Below are positions 26,924 to 34,736 of a stretch of DNA of 64,000 bases, one piece after another. Position 1 is the first letter of the stretch, and each line of letters begins with the position of its first letter. Origin of the DNA: BRH-c25 sp012519325 (lineage in GTDB: Bacteria > Bacillota > Clostridia > Lutisporales > Lutisporaceae); assembly GCA_050950645.1 (NCBI GenBank), contig JBMNHZ010000016.1, forward strand, positions 1 through 64,000, written 5' to 3'. The notes under the pieces are model-generated. The model did no database searches. It was not told where the DNA came from and saw only the letters and a list, made by a program, of their open reading frames with translations. The translations under genes and the position numbers were made by a program.

Positions 26924-27427
26924 TTATTCCCATTTGTTGAAACGGATTCTGCTTTCATCGTAGCGGTCGGCAGGCTGCTTTTTCTCTGCAGGATGCCCCA
27001 CTGCAATTACATTCAACGGTACAATATGCTCCGGAATCCTGAAGATTTTCCTTATGGCATCAATCCTTTCCTCCACCGGGTATACTCCCAGCCATACCGT
27101 TCCAAGGCCTTTGCTTTGTGCTGCAATCAGGATGTTCTCGGTTGCAGCGGAACAGTCCTGTACCCAATAGCCTGCAGATTCTTCCTTATTCCGGTCTCCG
27201 CAGACAATAATAGCCATGGGGGCTTCATTCAGCATTTTTGAATAGGGATGAAACTCGGTGATTTTTGTTAAAAGCCGCCTGTCATTTACAATAATAAATG
27301 CCCAGGGCTGTTTGTTGTGTGCGGAAGGGGCCGCCATTGCCGCCTTGAGAAGATCCTTCATGTCGGCATCCGATACCGGCTCACCGGTATACTTCCTTAT
27401 GCTTCTTCTTTCCAGTATTGCTTTCAT
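26924..27427 (-). CDS. Nitroreductase family protein
   Basis: About 167 residues. RRSIRKYTGEPV and AAPSAHNKQPWAF are the FMN-binding signatures of the nitroreductase family, and GLGTVWLGVYP lies in the typical C-terminal position. Enzymes of this type use NAD(P)H and FMN to reduce nitro groups, quinones or flavins. The ATG 27427 is favoured by GGAG ten bases upstream. It sits just upstream of hutH; shared transcription is possible but a role in histidine breakdown is not implied. Confidence 0.92.
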   Translation of the reverse strand: MKAILERRSIRKYTGEPVSDADMKDLLKAAMAAPSAHNKQPWAFIIVNDRRLLTKITEFHPYSKMLNEAPMAIIVCGDRNKEESAGYWVQDCSAATENILIAAQSKGLGTVWLGVYPVEERIDAIRKIFRIPEHIVPLNVIAVGHPAEKKQPADRYDESRIRFNKWE

Positions 27428-27452
27428 AGTAATCACTCTCCTTTAACTTTGC

Positions 27453-29306
27453 TCAGCGTCTTTTCCTGTTCCCGCTTTTTGCCTTTCTTCCCTCCCTGCC
27501 GGTATTCCGGGGAGGTTTTATCAGGCACTTCTCCTCAAAGCCTATCAGGTCCTCTCTGCCGGCAGCCCTGAGTGCCTTATATACCAGATGATAGTTCTCC
27601 GGATTCCTGTATTGTATCAATGCCCTCTGCATTGCCTTTTCCTCAGGATCCCTGGGAACATATACAGGCTTCATGATCCTGGGATCAAGCCCGGTATAAT
27701 ACATACAGGTGGACAGTGTACCCGGGGTCGGATAAAACTCCTGTATTTGCTCCGGATTATAACCCATATCCCTTACATATTCGGCAAGCTCTACTGCAGC
27801 GGAAAGGTCGGAACCCGGATGTCCCGACATCAGGTAAGGCACCAGGTATTGTTCCTTCCTCAGCCGTTTATTCATATGAAAGTATTTTTTCACAAACCTG
27901 TCGTACACTTTTTTAGAAGGCTTGCCCATATATCTTAACACTTTGTCCGACACATGCTCGGGCGCTACCTTAAGCTGCCCGCTTATATGGTGCTCACAAA
28001 GCTCCCTCAGGAATTCATCGTCCTTGTCCGACATTATGTAGTCATATCTCAGACCGGAACGGACAAATACCTTTTTTACCCCTGGAAGGGATCTGAGCTT
28101 CTTAAGCAGTGCGACATAATCCTTATGATCAACCTTAAGGTTTTTGCAGGGGGTCGGATAAAGGCACTGCCTGTCCTTGCAGACTCCGGCATACATCTGC
28201 TTGTCGCAGGCTGCGTGCCTGAAATTGGCGGTGGGCCCCCCCACATCATGGATGTATCCCTTGAACCCGGGGTCATTAAGAAGCAGCCCCGCCTCCCGGA
28301 TTATTGATTCATGGCTTCTGCTCTGTACAACCCTGCCTTGATGGAAGTTCAATGCACAGAAGGAACAGCCCCCGAAGCATCCCCGCTGAGAAGCCAGGCT
28401 GAATTTAACTTCCTTAAGGGCAGGTACTCCTCCCTGATTCTCATAAATCGGATGATACTGCCTGGTAAAAGGCAGCCCGTACACATCATCAAGCTCTGTT
28501 TCCGTCAGGGGTGCGGCAGGAGGATTCTGCACCAGAAATTTTTCCCCATGGGGCTGAATCAGCGTGCGTCCCGTATGATAATCCTGTTCCCTGTATTGGA
28601 ACATAAAAGCCCGGGCGTATTCCCTTTTGCTGTCCCTTACCTCTTCGTAGCCGGGTATCACGATTGAGTCCTGAATGCTGTCAAGCTCTGAGGCTATATA
28701 GGCAGTCCCGTTTACATAGGTTATATATTTTATTTCCATACCCGATTCAAGAGCTTCCGCCACTTGTATTACAGGCTTCTCACCCATCCCGTATATAAGA
28801 AGGTCCGCCCTGCTGTCAAAAAGTATTGACCTTCTTACCTGATCATCCCAGAAGTCGTAATGGGCAAACCTCCTAAGACTGGCTTCGATACCTCCGATTA
28901 TTACAGGTACATCCTTAAAGGCCTCCCTGAGCCTGTTGCAATATACGATAACTGCCCTGTCCGGCCTTTTCCCCCGCACGCCTCCGGGAGAATAAAGGTC
29001 TTCCCTTCTGGGTTTTTTACCGGCAGTATAGTGATTGACCATTGAATCCATATTCCCTGAAGACACTAGAAATGCAAGCTTCGGCCTTCCCAGAACCTTG
29101 AAAGCGTCACTGCTCCTCCAATCAGGCTGTGAGATTATGCCAACCTTGTATCCCCTGCTTTGCAGAAGCCTGGTTATTACGGCGCTGCCAAAGCTGGGAT
29201 GGTCCACGTAGGCGTCGCCGCTTATGAATATGAAATCAAACTGCTCTATTTTTCTTCTCTGCATATCTTCTTTGGAAACAGGAAGAAAATCGTCTCTGTT
29301 AATCAA
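27453..29306 (-). CDS. YgiQ-family radical SAM protein (UPF0313)
   Basis: The 617-residue protein has the N-terminal YgiQ domain (FDFIFISGDAYVDHPSFG) and a radical SAM core with CFGGCSFC (about 314-321), whose three cysteines bind a 4Fe-4S cluster and SAM. IGGIEASLRRFAHYDFWDD and LKVAPEHVSD are further family hallmarks. The C-terminus ends in a basic tail. The reaction is not established for this family. The start is TTG with only a weak ribosome-binding site. It lies 17 bases upstream of the nitroreductase start region and downstream of thpR. Confidence 0.95.
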   Translation of the reverse strand: MINRDDFLPVSKEDMQRRKIEQFDFIFISGDAYVDHPSFGSAVITRLLQSRGYKVGIISQPDWRSSDAFKVLGRPKLAFLVSSGNMDSMVNHYTAGKKPRREDLYSPGGVRGKRPDRAVIVYCNRLREAFKDVPVIIGGIEASLRRFAHYDFWDDQVRRSILFDSRADLLIYGMGEKPVIQVAEALESGMEIKYITYVNGTAYIASELDSIQDSIVIPGYEEVRDSKREYARAFMFQYREQDYHTGRTLIQPHGEKFLVQNPPAAPLTETELDDVYGLPFTRQYHPIYENQGGVPALKEVKFSLASQRGCFGGCSFCALNFHQGRVVQSRSHESIIREAGLLLNDPGFKGYIHDVGGPTANFRHAACDKQMYAGVCKDRQCLYPTPCKNLKVDHKDYVALLKKLRSLPGVKKVFVRSGLRYDYIMSDKDDEFLRELCEHHISGQLKVAPEHVSDKVLRYMGKPSKKVYDRFVKKYFHMNKRLRKEQYLVPYLMSGHPGSDLSAAVELAEYVRDMGYNPEQIQEFYPTPGTLSTCMYYTGLDPRIMKPVYVPRDPEEKAMQRALIQYRNPENYHLVYKALRAAGREDLIGFEEKCLIKPPRNTGREGRKAKSGNRKRR

Positions 29307-29349
29307 AAAATCACATCCGAATCAATATTTGCTGCGTTCCTCAAACATG

Positions 29350-29901
29350 CTATTTTAACTGAAAGGCCGAGATTGGCGTATAAATCCTTTTCCCTTGCAA
29401 TTCCTCACTCTTTATCAAGGATATCTCCCTGATTTCAACAGTTCTGAAGCTTCGGAAATCCACCTTTTCCTCCAGCTTTTCAAAAGGTATCTTGAGTACC
29501 AGATCCTGGGCTATTGTTATATGTGGGGTATATGCCTTAATCTCCTTTTTTATGCCCAGCCTTTGCATTCCTTCATCAATATCCGAATACAATGCCGAAA
29601 GCTTATCCAGTTCCCCTGAAAAGCCCAGCCAAAGGGCATGGATACTTCCTTTGCCGTCAAAGTACCCTATTTTATCTACGTTAAGGCGTATCCTTCTGTG
29701 CTTTGAGGCTATGTCCCTAAGTACCCTTCCGATATCCGGCGCTTTGGACTGCTCAATTTCACCTAGAAACTTAAGCGTCAGGTGGAAGTTCCCTACATAC
29801 TTGAACCTTCCCCTTTCCGAATTTTCCCGTACCACATGCTGTACTCCTGCTATGCTTTCCTTAATATCCCTGCTGAAATCCGCACCGATAAATGTCCTCA
29901 T
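29350..29901 (-). CDS. thpR: RNA 2',3'-cyclic phosphodiesterase (LigT/ThpR)
   Basis: About 183 residues of the 2H phosphoesterase fold. The two catalytic motifs are HLTLKFLG (about 44) and HITIAQD (about 125). The family opens 2',3'-cyclic phosphates of RNA to 2'-phosphates. The start is the ATG 29901, with AGGAGG eight bases before it. It is followed by ygiQ and preceded by the DUF72 gene; short gaps suggest one transcript. Confidence 0.93.
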   Translation of the reverse strand: MRTFIGADFSRDIKESIAGVQHVVRENSERGRFKYVGNFHLTLKFLGEIEQSKAPDIGRVLRDIASKHRRIRLNVDKIGYFDGKGSIHALWLGFSGELDKLSALYSDIDEGMQRLGIKKEIKAYTPHITIAQDLVLKIPFEKLEEKVDFRSFRTVEIREISLIKSEELQGKRIYTPISAFQLK

Positions 29902-29930
29902 AATCAAGCCCTCCTATAGTCTAAATATTA

Positions 29931-30707
29931 TCATTCCATCATTCCTAAAAGCTTTTTAAGCATAATTCCGTTTATTACAGCCTGTGCCCTAAAATGGTTG
30001 TTGAAGCTCACAAAACAGTTCTGGGACTGCTTATCAAGCTCCAGTATTTTATCCTTCCACTGCTCAAGCTCACTTTCCTTATAAAGGTAATCATACCTTT
30101 CATATGCTTCTTTATGGTCCCACCATTTCACATTGTTTCTTCCGTGAAACCTTACATATGAGATCCTGGAAGTGCCCTTTGCTTCACGGTCCAAAAGGCC
30201 CGACACAGCAGGCTCATCCACGCAGATATAGCCCAACTGGTTTGCCCGCAGGAACTCCATGGTTTCGTCGTTATCCCACCTGTTGTTCCTGAATTCCACC
30301 GCCAGATCAAAATCAGCAAACCTTTCTTTAAGCCCTCGTATATAGTCCATATTCTCCCTGTTGAAATGAAAAGAATATGGAAACTGCGCAACCAGGCATC
30401 CCAGCTTCCCGAGCTGCTTCAGCACATCCACTGCCCCGGTGAAGTCCTCGTAATCCTTGTCTCCCGCATCTCTTCCATGAGTCATGGACTGATGAAGCTT
30501 AACGGTGAAGATAAAATCATCTTCCGTCTTCTTCTGCATATTATAGAACATAAAGGCATTGGGTATTTTATAATAAGTGGAATTAATCTCGGTAAAATTA
30601 AAGGAACGTGAATAAATGCCCAGTAAATCCCCCGTCTTGACACCTGTCGGATAAAATGGCCCTATCCAATCTTTATAGCTGTATCCCGAAGTTCCAATAT
30701 ATATCAT
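29931..30707 (-). CDS. DUF72 (YecE-like) protein
   Basis: 258 residues beginning IYIGTSGYSYKDWIGPFYP, the hallmark of DUF72. Further conserved points are EINSTYYKIP, FTVKLHQSMTH, VEFRNNRW and VRFHGRN. The fold is a TIM barrel related to phosphatase/isomerase-like enzymes, with unknown substrate. It is the first gene of a small operon with thpR and ygiQ. Confidence 0.92.
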   Translation of the reverse strand: MIYIGTSGYSYKDWIGPFYPTGVKTGDLLGIYSRSFNFTEINSTYYKIPNAFMFYNMQKKTEDDFIFTVKLHQSMTHGRDAGDKDYEDFTGAVDVLKQLGKLGCLVAQFPYSFHFNRENMDYIRGLKERFADFDLAVEFRNNRWDNDETMEFLRANQLGYICVDEPAVSGLLDREAKGTSRISYVRFHGRNNVKWWDHKEAYERYDYLYKESELEQWKDKILELDKQSQNCFVSFNNHFRAQAVINGIMLKKLLGMME

Positions 30708-30827
30708 AGTATCCCTGCCCCCTATAAATTATTTCAACAATGAAAAAGTATGCAGCCAATTATGTGAATCGTGTATTGGTGCATACCTTTATTTTACTAT
30801 TGCTGTAACAAATAGGCTACATTGTTT

Positions 30828-31097
30828 TTATCTTTTTTTCAGTTCCGCTGCTCTCAATACCTCGCTGTATATTTCATCCTCGGTCTTGCCCTCGGCATTA
30901 ATAACCTTTGCAGTTGTCATAATATCCTCCATACCCATGAAATTGGAATCCGCACCCGATACGACAATAGCGTCAAATTGGTTCAGATTACTGCGGGACT
31001 CCTTGCTTCCGTCCTCCAATACCTCTACGGTGCAATCCCTGCTTTCCAGATATCTTTTGACGTTGCTCAAGGGCTTTTCTATCCCTACCTTGTTCAT
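30828..31097 (-). CDS. UPF0180 (YkuS-like) protein
   Basis: 89 residues from ATG 31097, which has GGAGGTG upstream. The sequence KVGIEKPLSNVKRYLESRDCTVEVL, then DAIVVSGADSNFMGMEDIMT, matches the UPF0180/YkuS family of spore-formers. Function is not established. Confidence 0.9.
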   Translation of the reverse strand: MNKVGIEKPLSNVKRYLESRDCTVEVLEDGSKESRSNLNQFDAIVVSGADSNFMGMEDIMTTAKVINAEGKTEDEIYSEVLRAAELKKR

Positions 31098-31398
31098 ATC
31101 AGCACCTCCATATATTTCTTTTATATAAATTATATTCTCCGCTAAATATTTACTTTTTATTCGATCCCCTATAACGCTTTCCAATACAGCATTTAAAATA
31201 ATAGTGCAAAAGGTTTGATGATTTTTGGGACTGTACATTTAGACAAATTTAGTCTAAAATGGATACTAAGCGTATTGGGAATTAATTGTATATGACTTGA
31301 CTTCTCTGTCGATTTCAACCTGTATATTTTAATGATACAGCTTGAAATTTTTGTTTCTATACGAATTTTAAAGGATTATGCTGCCAAAGGATGATTAT
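31098..31398. promoter_or_regulatory. Divergent intergenic region with a palindrome
   Basis: This AT-rich stretch lies between the UPF0180 gene and the M23 peptidase gene, which diverge. It holds a palindrome TTTAGAC-N7-GTCTAAA (31238-31258), possibly an operator. A TTGACT with TATATT 20 bases later (near 31294-31325) is a weak promoter candidate for the plus strand. No ORF with a ribosome-binding site is seen. Confidence 0.45.
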
Positions 31399-32325
31399 AT
31401 GAAAAAAGCAAAGGTAAAAAATAAAATAAATTATACTACTTTCATGTTCATTCCCGAAAGCCGATCCACCGTTAAATCCTTTAGAACCCCGACGTGGTTC
31501 CCCGGATTTGTTATCATATCCACTACTCTGCTTATTATAACATCCGGGATATGTTTTTATGCGCTGTCCCAGCTCAAGCTTCAATATGATGCCAGCAAAA
31601 AAGAAATAGCAGAGCTTACAGCTATCAACACTTCTCAGAGAATTGAAATTGAGAATCTTCAGAAAAGTTGTGAAGAAGTACATAATCAACTGGCCGAAAA
31701 CTCCAAGTTGCTGGACGAGGTTAAAAAAGCGGTGGGTATTAACCCTTCCCCTGAGGAATCCATAGAGGTCAAGCTTGTTTCTTCTGAAAACAATTCGGAA
31801 TCAAATCCGAATATGTCTTTAAAAATAGCAAGCATTGAGGCTGATTTTGCTTCCTTGACTGATAAAATTGAAGCTCAGAAAAAGATAATAAATGATTCCT
31901 TAGATCCCATAAAAAAACAACTTGCATATTTAATGGCCAAGCCCTCCATCAAACCAGTGACCGCCACCATATCCGCCGGCTTTGGCTATAGGAAAAATCC
32001 TTTTACCAGCAGGGGCAGCGAATTTCACAAGGGAGTCGATTTTGCAGCCTCGTATGGGACAACTGTTTCAGCGACCGGTGACGGTATAGTATCTTTTGCA
32101 GGCTGGAATGCAGGCTACGGAAGAATGGTGATAATATCCCACGGATATGGACTTTCCACACTGTATGCCCATAATTCAAAGCTATTGGTAAAACAAGGGG
32201 ATAAGGTCAAGAAGGGTCAAGCCATCGCAAAGGTAGGCAATACAGGCAGAAGCACCGGAACTCATCTTCATTATGAAGTAAAACTTAATGGGAAAAATGT
32301 CAATCCGGCAAATTACTTTGACTGA
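31399..32325 (+). CDS. Membrane-anchored M23 peptidase (murein endopeptidase-like)
   Basis: About 308 residues. One membrane segment (about 32-55), a coiled coil (about 60-105) and a C-terminal M23/LytM domain. Zinc-site motifs are HKGVDFAA (His and Asp), YAHNSKL and the final THLHYEV. The family cleaves peptide cross-bridges in the cell wall, or acts as an adaptor that activates amidases. Both catalytic His motifs are present, so it is likely active. The ATG 31399 has AAAGGATG eight bases upstream. A bactofilin gene follows 55 bases after, a pairing seen in many bacteria. Confidence 0.93.
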   Translation: MKKAKVKNKINYTTFMFIPESRSTVKSFRTPTWFPGFVIISTTLLIITSGICFYALSQLKLQYDASKKEIAELTAINTSQRIEIENLQKSCEEVHNQLAENSKLLDEVKKAVGINPSPEESIEVKLVSSENNSESNPNMSLKIASIEADFASLTDKIEAQKKIINDSLDPIKKQLAYLMAKPSIKPVTATISAGFGYRKNPFTSRGSEFHKGVDFAASYGTTVSATGDGIVSFAGWNAGYGRMVIISHGYGLSTLYAHNSKLLVKQGDKVKKGQAIAKVGNTGRSTGTHLHYEVKLNGKNVNPANYFD

Positions 32326-32380
32326 TGAAAATTGCAGGATATGAGTAAATCTTTGGAGTATGGGGATTGGAGGTAATATA

Positions 32381-32740
32381 ATGTTTGGCTCAGGCAAAAA
32401 ATCAATAAACAGCGAAAGAGTGGATACCGTTGTAGGCCGCGGAACAATATTTGAGGGCACTATCAATGCCGAAGGCACCGTAAGGCTGGACGGCAAGGTG
32501 CAGGGGGGGCTCAATATAAACGGCAATCTGATTGTTGGAGAAGAAGGAGCTGTTAAGGGCAACATAAAGACAGAAAATGCATTTATTGCCGGAGTCATAG
32601 AAGGCAATGTAATCGCAACCTCTCAGCTTCATATTACACATACTGCAAAGCTTGTAGGCGATATCACAGTGAAAAACATCATCATTGACGAAGGTGCGAT
32701 ATTTATAGGCAACTGCAAGATAATAACAGATAATACATAA
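32381..32740 (+). CDS. Bactofilin (polymer-forming cytoskeletal protein)
   Basis: About 119 residues. A repetitive beta pattern of alternating Gly/Val/Ile (GTIFEGTINAEGTVRLDGKV, VGEEGAVKGNI, GVIEGNVIATSQL) is typical of the right-handed beta-helix bactofilin core (DUF583). Bactofilins polymerise without nucleotide into filaments that place cell-wall enzymes. The start at ATG 32381 is favoured by GGAGG upstream. The upstream M23 peptidase is a likely partner. Confidence 0.93.
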   Translation: MFGSGKKSINSERVDTVVGRGTIFEGTINAEGTVRLDGKVQGGLNINGNLIVGEEGAVKGNIKTENAFIAGVIEGNVIATSQLHITHTAKLVGDITVKNIIIDEGAIFIGNCKIITDNT

Positions 32741-32754
32741 GAAAGACAGAGTAA

Positions 32755-32792
32755 GGACAGGGGGGCGTTTCTCAAAAAACGTCCCCCTGTCC
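32755..32792. repeat. GGGGACGTTT-family palindrome (element 1)
   Basis: Arms GGACAGGGGGGCGTTT and AAACGTCCCCCTGTCC form a 16-bp stem (one G-T pair) around a 6-base loop, 15 bases after the bactofilin stop. It belongs to the same family as the repeats at 34107, 37129 and 50411, and could also end transcription. Confidence 0.85.
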
Positions 32793-32817
32793 TCCATTTA
32801 TCCACTGCATAAGATAC

Positions 32818-33171
32818 TTATACAGCATTGCTTACTACCGCAACAATCCTGTCAAGAGGTATATCTGTTACAGAACCTACTGAACGTACATTGCTGTAGC
32901 CCCCGCCGTATCCACCGCCATAGCCGCTGCAGCCGACTTTAGGACAGCATGGACTTTGACATGCATTGCCAAGAGCACATCCCGGAGCCGGCCCTATATG
33001 GGTTACAAGTCTGACGAAGCATTGGTTTACTGCAAGTATTACACCTGTGAAGCCGCAGCCTGACTGACCTCCACTTGTAGTGAATATCGTTACAGTCTCT
33101 CCTATAAGGTCTGAGAGTAAGTCAAAGAAATTGCCGTTAAAATTTCCGCCATAACCAATTCCATTTGCCAT
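32818..33171 (-). CDS. Small Gly/Cys-rich protein, paralogue of the 33297 product
   Basis: About 117 residues from ATG 33171 with GGGGGTG upstream. The core GETVTIFTTSGGQSGCGFTG, then FVRLVTHIGPAPGCALG and SVTDIPLDRIVAVVSNAV, is nearly identical to the neighbouring 33297 product. Between these lies a Cys/Gly/Tyr segment (SPCCPKVGCSGYGGGYGGGY) that is longer here. A small beta-barrel (Sm/LSM-like or spore-coat type) core is possible. A sigma-K-like promoter at 33218-33247 precedes it, so a spore coat or exosporium role is suggested but unproven. Confidence 0.8.
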   Translation of the reverse strand: MANGIGYGGNFNGNFFDLLSDLIGETVTIFTTSGGQSGCGFTGVILAVNQCFVRLVTHIGPAPGCALGNACQSPCCPKVGCSGYGGGYGGGYSNVRSVGSVTDIPLDRIVAVVSNAV

Positions 33172-33217
33172 TGTTACACCCCCTTTCGCATAATTGGGTT
33201 TCTGACTTTCCCACTTC

Positions 33218-33247
33218 CATACTATGTACATGCATTGATTTGGTGAC
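33218..33247 (-). promoter_or_regulatory. Sigma-K-like promoter of the 32818 gene
   Basis: On the minus strand GTCACC is followed after 15 bases by CATAGTATG. This fits the sigma-K form AC-N16-CATANNNTA. It lies about 45 bases upstream of the start codon. Confidence 0.7.
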
Positions 33248-33296
33248 AGCCTGTATAAAAAATTCGGCTTGCGCCGAATTTTTTACTTCAAACTTT

Positions 33297-33620
33297 CTAA
33301 ACAGCATTACGTACGACTGCGGCAATCCTGTCAAGAGGAATATCTGTTACTGACCCTACTGTGCCCACATTGCCATATCCTCCGCCGTATCCTGCTCCGG
33401 GTACTCCGCAGCAGCTGCCTAATGCACAACCAGGTGCCGGTCCTATGTGGGTAATAAGCCTTACGAAACATGGGTTTACAGCAAGTACTACTCCCGTAAA
33501 ACCGCAGCCTGACAGGCCTCCGCTTGTAGTAAATATTGTTACAGTCTCTCCAATGCTGTCCTGAAGAAGGTCAAAGCTGCTGTCACCGAAAACATTGCCT
33601 GCTGCTACTCCATCAACCAT
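33297..33620 (-). CDS. Small Gly/Cys-rich protein, paralogue of the 32818 product
   Basis: 107 residues with start ATG 33620 and GGGAGGTG upstream. GETVTIFTTSGGLSGCGFTG, FVRLITHIGPAPGCALG and SVTDIPLDRIAAVVRNAV match the 32818 product almost residue for residue, and the Cys/Gly linker (SCCGVPGAGYGGGYGN) is shorter. The pair arose by tandem duplication. No close promoter of the sigma-K type is visible, so it may be read from the 33923 promoter together with the upstream 33657 gene. Function unknown; spore-surface role inferred from context. Confidence 0.8.
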   Translation of the reverse strand: MVDGVAAGNVFGDSSFDLLQDSIGETVTIFTTSGGLSGCGFTGVVLAVNPCFVRLITHIGPAPGCALGSCCGVPGAGYGGGYGNVGTVGSVTDIPLDRIAAVVRNAV

Positions 33621-33656
33621 ATTTACACCTCCCTTCCAGAATACGTGATGTACCTG

Positions 33657-33899
33657 TTATAACAATGCTCCGCTGTTAAAGCCGAAAGTTCTTCCAAATC
33701 CGCCAAATGCGATTATTGCAAGGATTATTATAAAGAAGAAGTTTTTCTCCCTGCCCAAGGTTTTGCATGATGCCAGAAGAACAAACAGCAAAAGCAGTAA
33801 AAGGAATCCGTTACTCTTGCACTTATCCAGAATCGGGCTTACTGCCTCAGGAGCTCCGCATTCGCATCCGCATCCGATTGATGCCGATTCGTTTCCCAT
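33657..33899 (-). CDS. Small membrane protein, paralogue of the 34190 product
   Basis: 80 residues. After a Cys/Gly N-terminus (GCGCECGAP) come two hydrophobic segments, NGFLLLLLLFVLLASC and FFFIIILAIIAFGGFGRTFGF, joined by KTLGREKN. The sequence is closely related to the 34190 product. It is probably an integral membrane or coat-associated peptide. GGGGGTG lies upstream of the ATG, and the sigma-K-like promoter 33923-33952 sits 25 bases further. Confidence 0.8.
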   Translation of the reverse strand: MGNESASIGCGCECGAPEAVSPILDKCKSNGFLLLLLLFVLLASCKTLGREKNFFFIIILAIIAFGGFGRTFGFNSGALL

Positions 33900-33922
33900 G
33901 ATGTCACCCCCTTTCTCAATTC

Positions 33923-33952
33923 TATTTTATGTACATGCGTATATTTGGTGAC
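33923..33952 (-). promoter_or_regulatory. Sigma-K-like promoter of the 33657 gene
   Basis: GTCACC, a spacer of 15 bases and CATAAAATA, a perfect CATANNNTA, read on the minus strand. Confidence 0.75.
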
Positions 33953-33966
33953 AAGTTTTCCGTTTA

Positions 33967-34004
33967 AAGCATGAAAGCGGGCAATAGAGCCCCCTTCCAT
34001 GCTT
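33967..34004. repeat. Hairpin between the two promoters
   Basis: Arms AAGCATG and CATGCTT with an inner GGGC/GCCC stem form a hairpin without a clear T tract. It lies about 57 bases downstream of the 34061 promoter and could end a short transcript. Confidence 0.5.
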
Positions 34005-34060
34005 GAGGTGAGTTATGGCATCTGGGTCAGGATTGTATGGTTGACACTCCTTCCCAATTT

Positions 34061-34090
34061 CATAATATGTACATGCATTGATTTGGTGAC
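34061..34090 (-). promoter_or_regulatory. Sigma-K-like promoter without an adjacent ORF
   Basis: GTCACC, 15 bases, CATATTATG on the minus strand. GGGAAGGAG follows downstream, but every nearby start codon meets a stop within a few codons. It may serve the 33657 gene 160 bases away or a short RNA. Confidence 0.6.
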
Positions 34091-34106
34091 AATCTGTATA
34101 AAATAA

Positions 34107-34180
34107 GACAGGGGGACACGGGGGAGACACGGGGACGTTTCTCCTGTCCCCGTGCCCCCAACGCCCCCATGTCTCCCTGT
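34107..34180. repeat. GGGGACGTTT-family palindrome (element 2)
   Basis: GACAGGGGGACACGGGGGAG pairs imperfectly with the C-rich right half that ends CCCATGTCTCCCTGT. The loop contains GTTTCTCCT. It begins 10 bases after the 34190 gene stop (minus strand) and may work as its terminator. Confidence 0.8.
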
Positions 34181-34189
34181 GCTTTCAGC

Positions 34190-34423
34190 TTAATAGTCGG
34201 TTCCACCGAATCCGAAGGTTCTTCCAAATCCGCCAAATGCGATTATTGCAAGTACTATAATAAAGATAAAGTTTTTCTCCCTACCCAAAGTTGTACATGA
34301 TGCTAAGAGCAAAAACAGCAGTAACAGTAGGAGGAATCCATTGTTTTTGCAAAAGTCCATGAAGGGACTTACCGCCGTGGGAGCACCGCATCCACATCCG
34401 GTTGATCCAAATCCGTTTGCCAT
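34190..34423 (-). CDS. Small membrane protein, paralogue of the 33657 product
   Basis: 77 residues from ATG 34423, with GGGGAGG upstream. The layout is as in the 33657 product: Cys/Gly N-terminus (TGCGCGAP), hydrophobic NNGFLLLLLLFLLLASC, linker TTLGREKN, and hydrophobic FIFIIVLAIIAFGGFGRTFGF. The two genes form a second duplicated pair in the same cluster. A sigma-K-like promoter with perfect -10 is located at 34531-34560, about 110 bases upstream. Role unknown. Confidence 0.8.
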   Translation of the reverse strand: MANGFGSTGCGCGAPTAVSPFMDFCKNNGFLLLLLLFLLLASCTTLGREKNFIFIIVLAIIAFGGFGRTFGFGGTDY

Positions 34424-34530
34424 ATTCTCACCTCCCCTCATTATAATTTTGTCATTTTATATGGCAAACCCGCCAGAGCTAAAGCCAGGCAAGATACCCG
34501 GGACCAATAGGTTGTTCACCTTTCCACTTA

Positions 34531-34560
34531 TATACTATGTACACATGAGTGTTTGGTTAC
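34531..34560 (-). promoter_or_regulatory. Sigma-K-like promoter of the 34190 gene
   Basis: GTAACC, 15 bases, CATAGTATA (perfect CATANNNTA) on the minus strand. Confidence 0.7.
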
Positions 34561-34580
34561 ATTTTTTTGCACGCATAAAT

Positions 34581-34601
34581 ACGAACATGTGTTCGTATAA
34601 T
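34581..34601 (+). promoter_or_regulatory. SOS box (LexA/DinR site) with overlapping -10
   Basis: CGAACATGTGTTCG fits the Gram-positive SOS consensus CGAACRNRYGTTCG. TATAAT (34596-34601) overlaps its right edge, so LexA would block this promoter. The next plus-strand gene starts 330 bases downstream at 34932. Confidence 0.8.
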
Positions 34602-34736
34602 ATTTTAAGGAATATGCTTTATTCTTTTGAATTAACCAGATAAATTAGCAGAATTTGCTTATATAATGCTACACCGAAGTTTCTGAACAAGCAGAAACAT
34701 GCTAATATTAAAGAAAATTGCGCAGCAATTTTCTTC

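Noticed and set aside
33927..34130. 67-residue frame on the minus strand between two promoters
   Set aside because: Starts inside a repeat and crosses two promoter elements and a hairpin; no usable start codon behind the ribosome-binding site.
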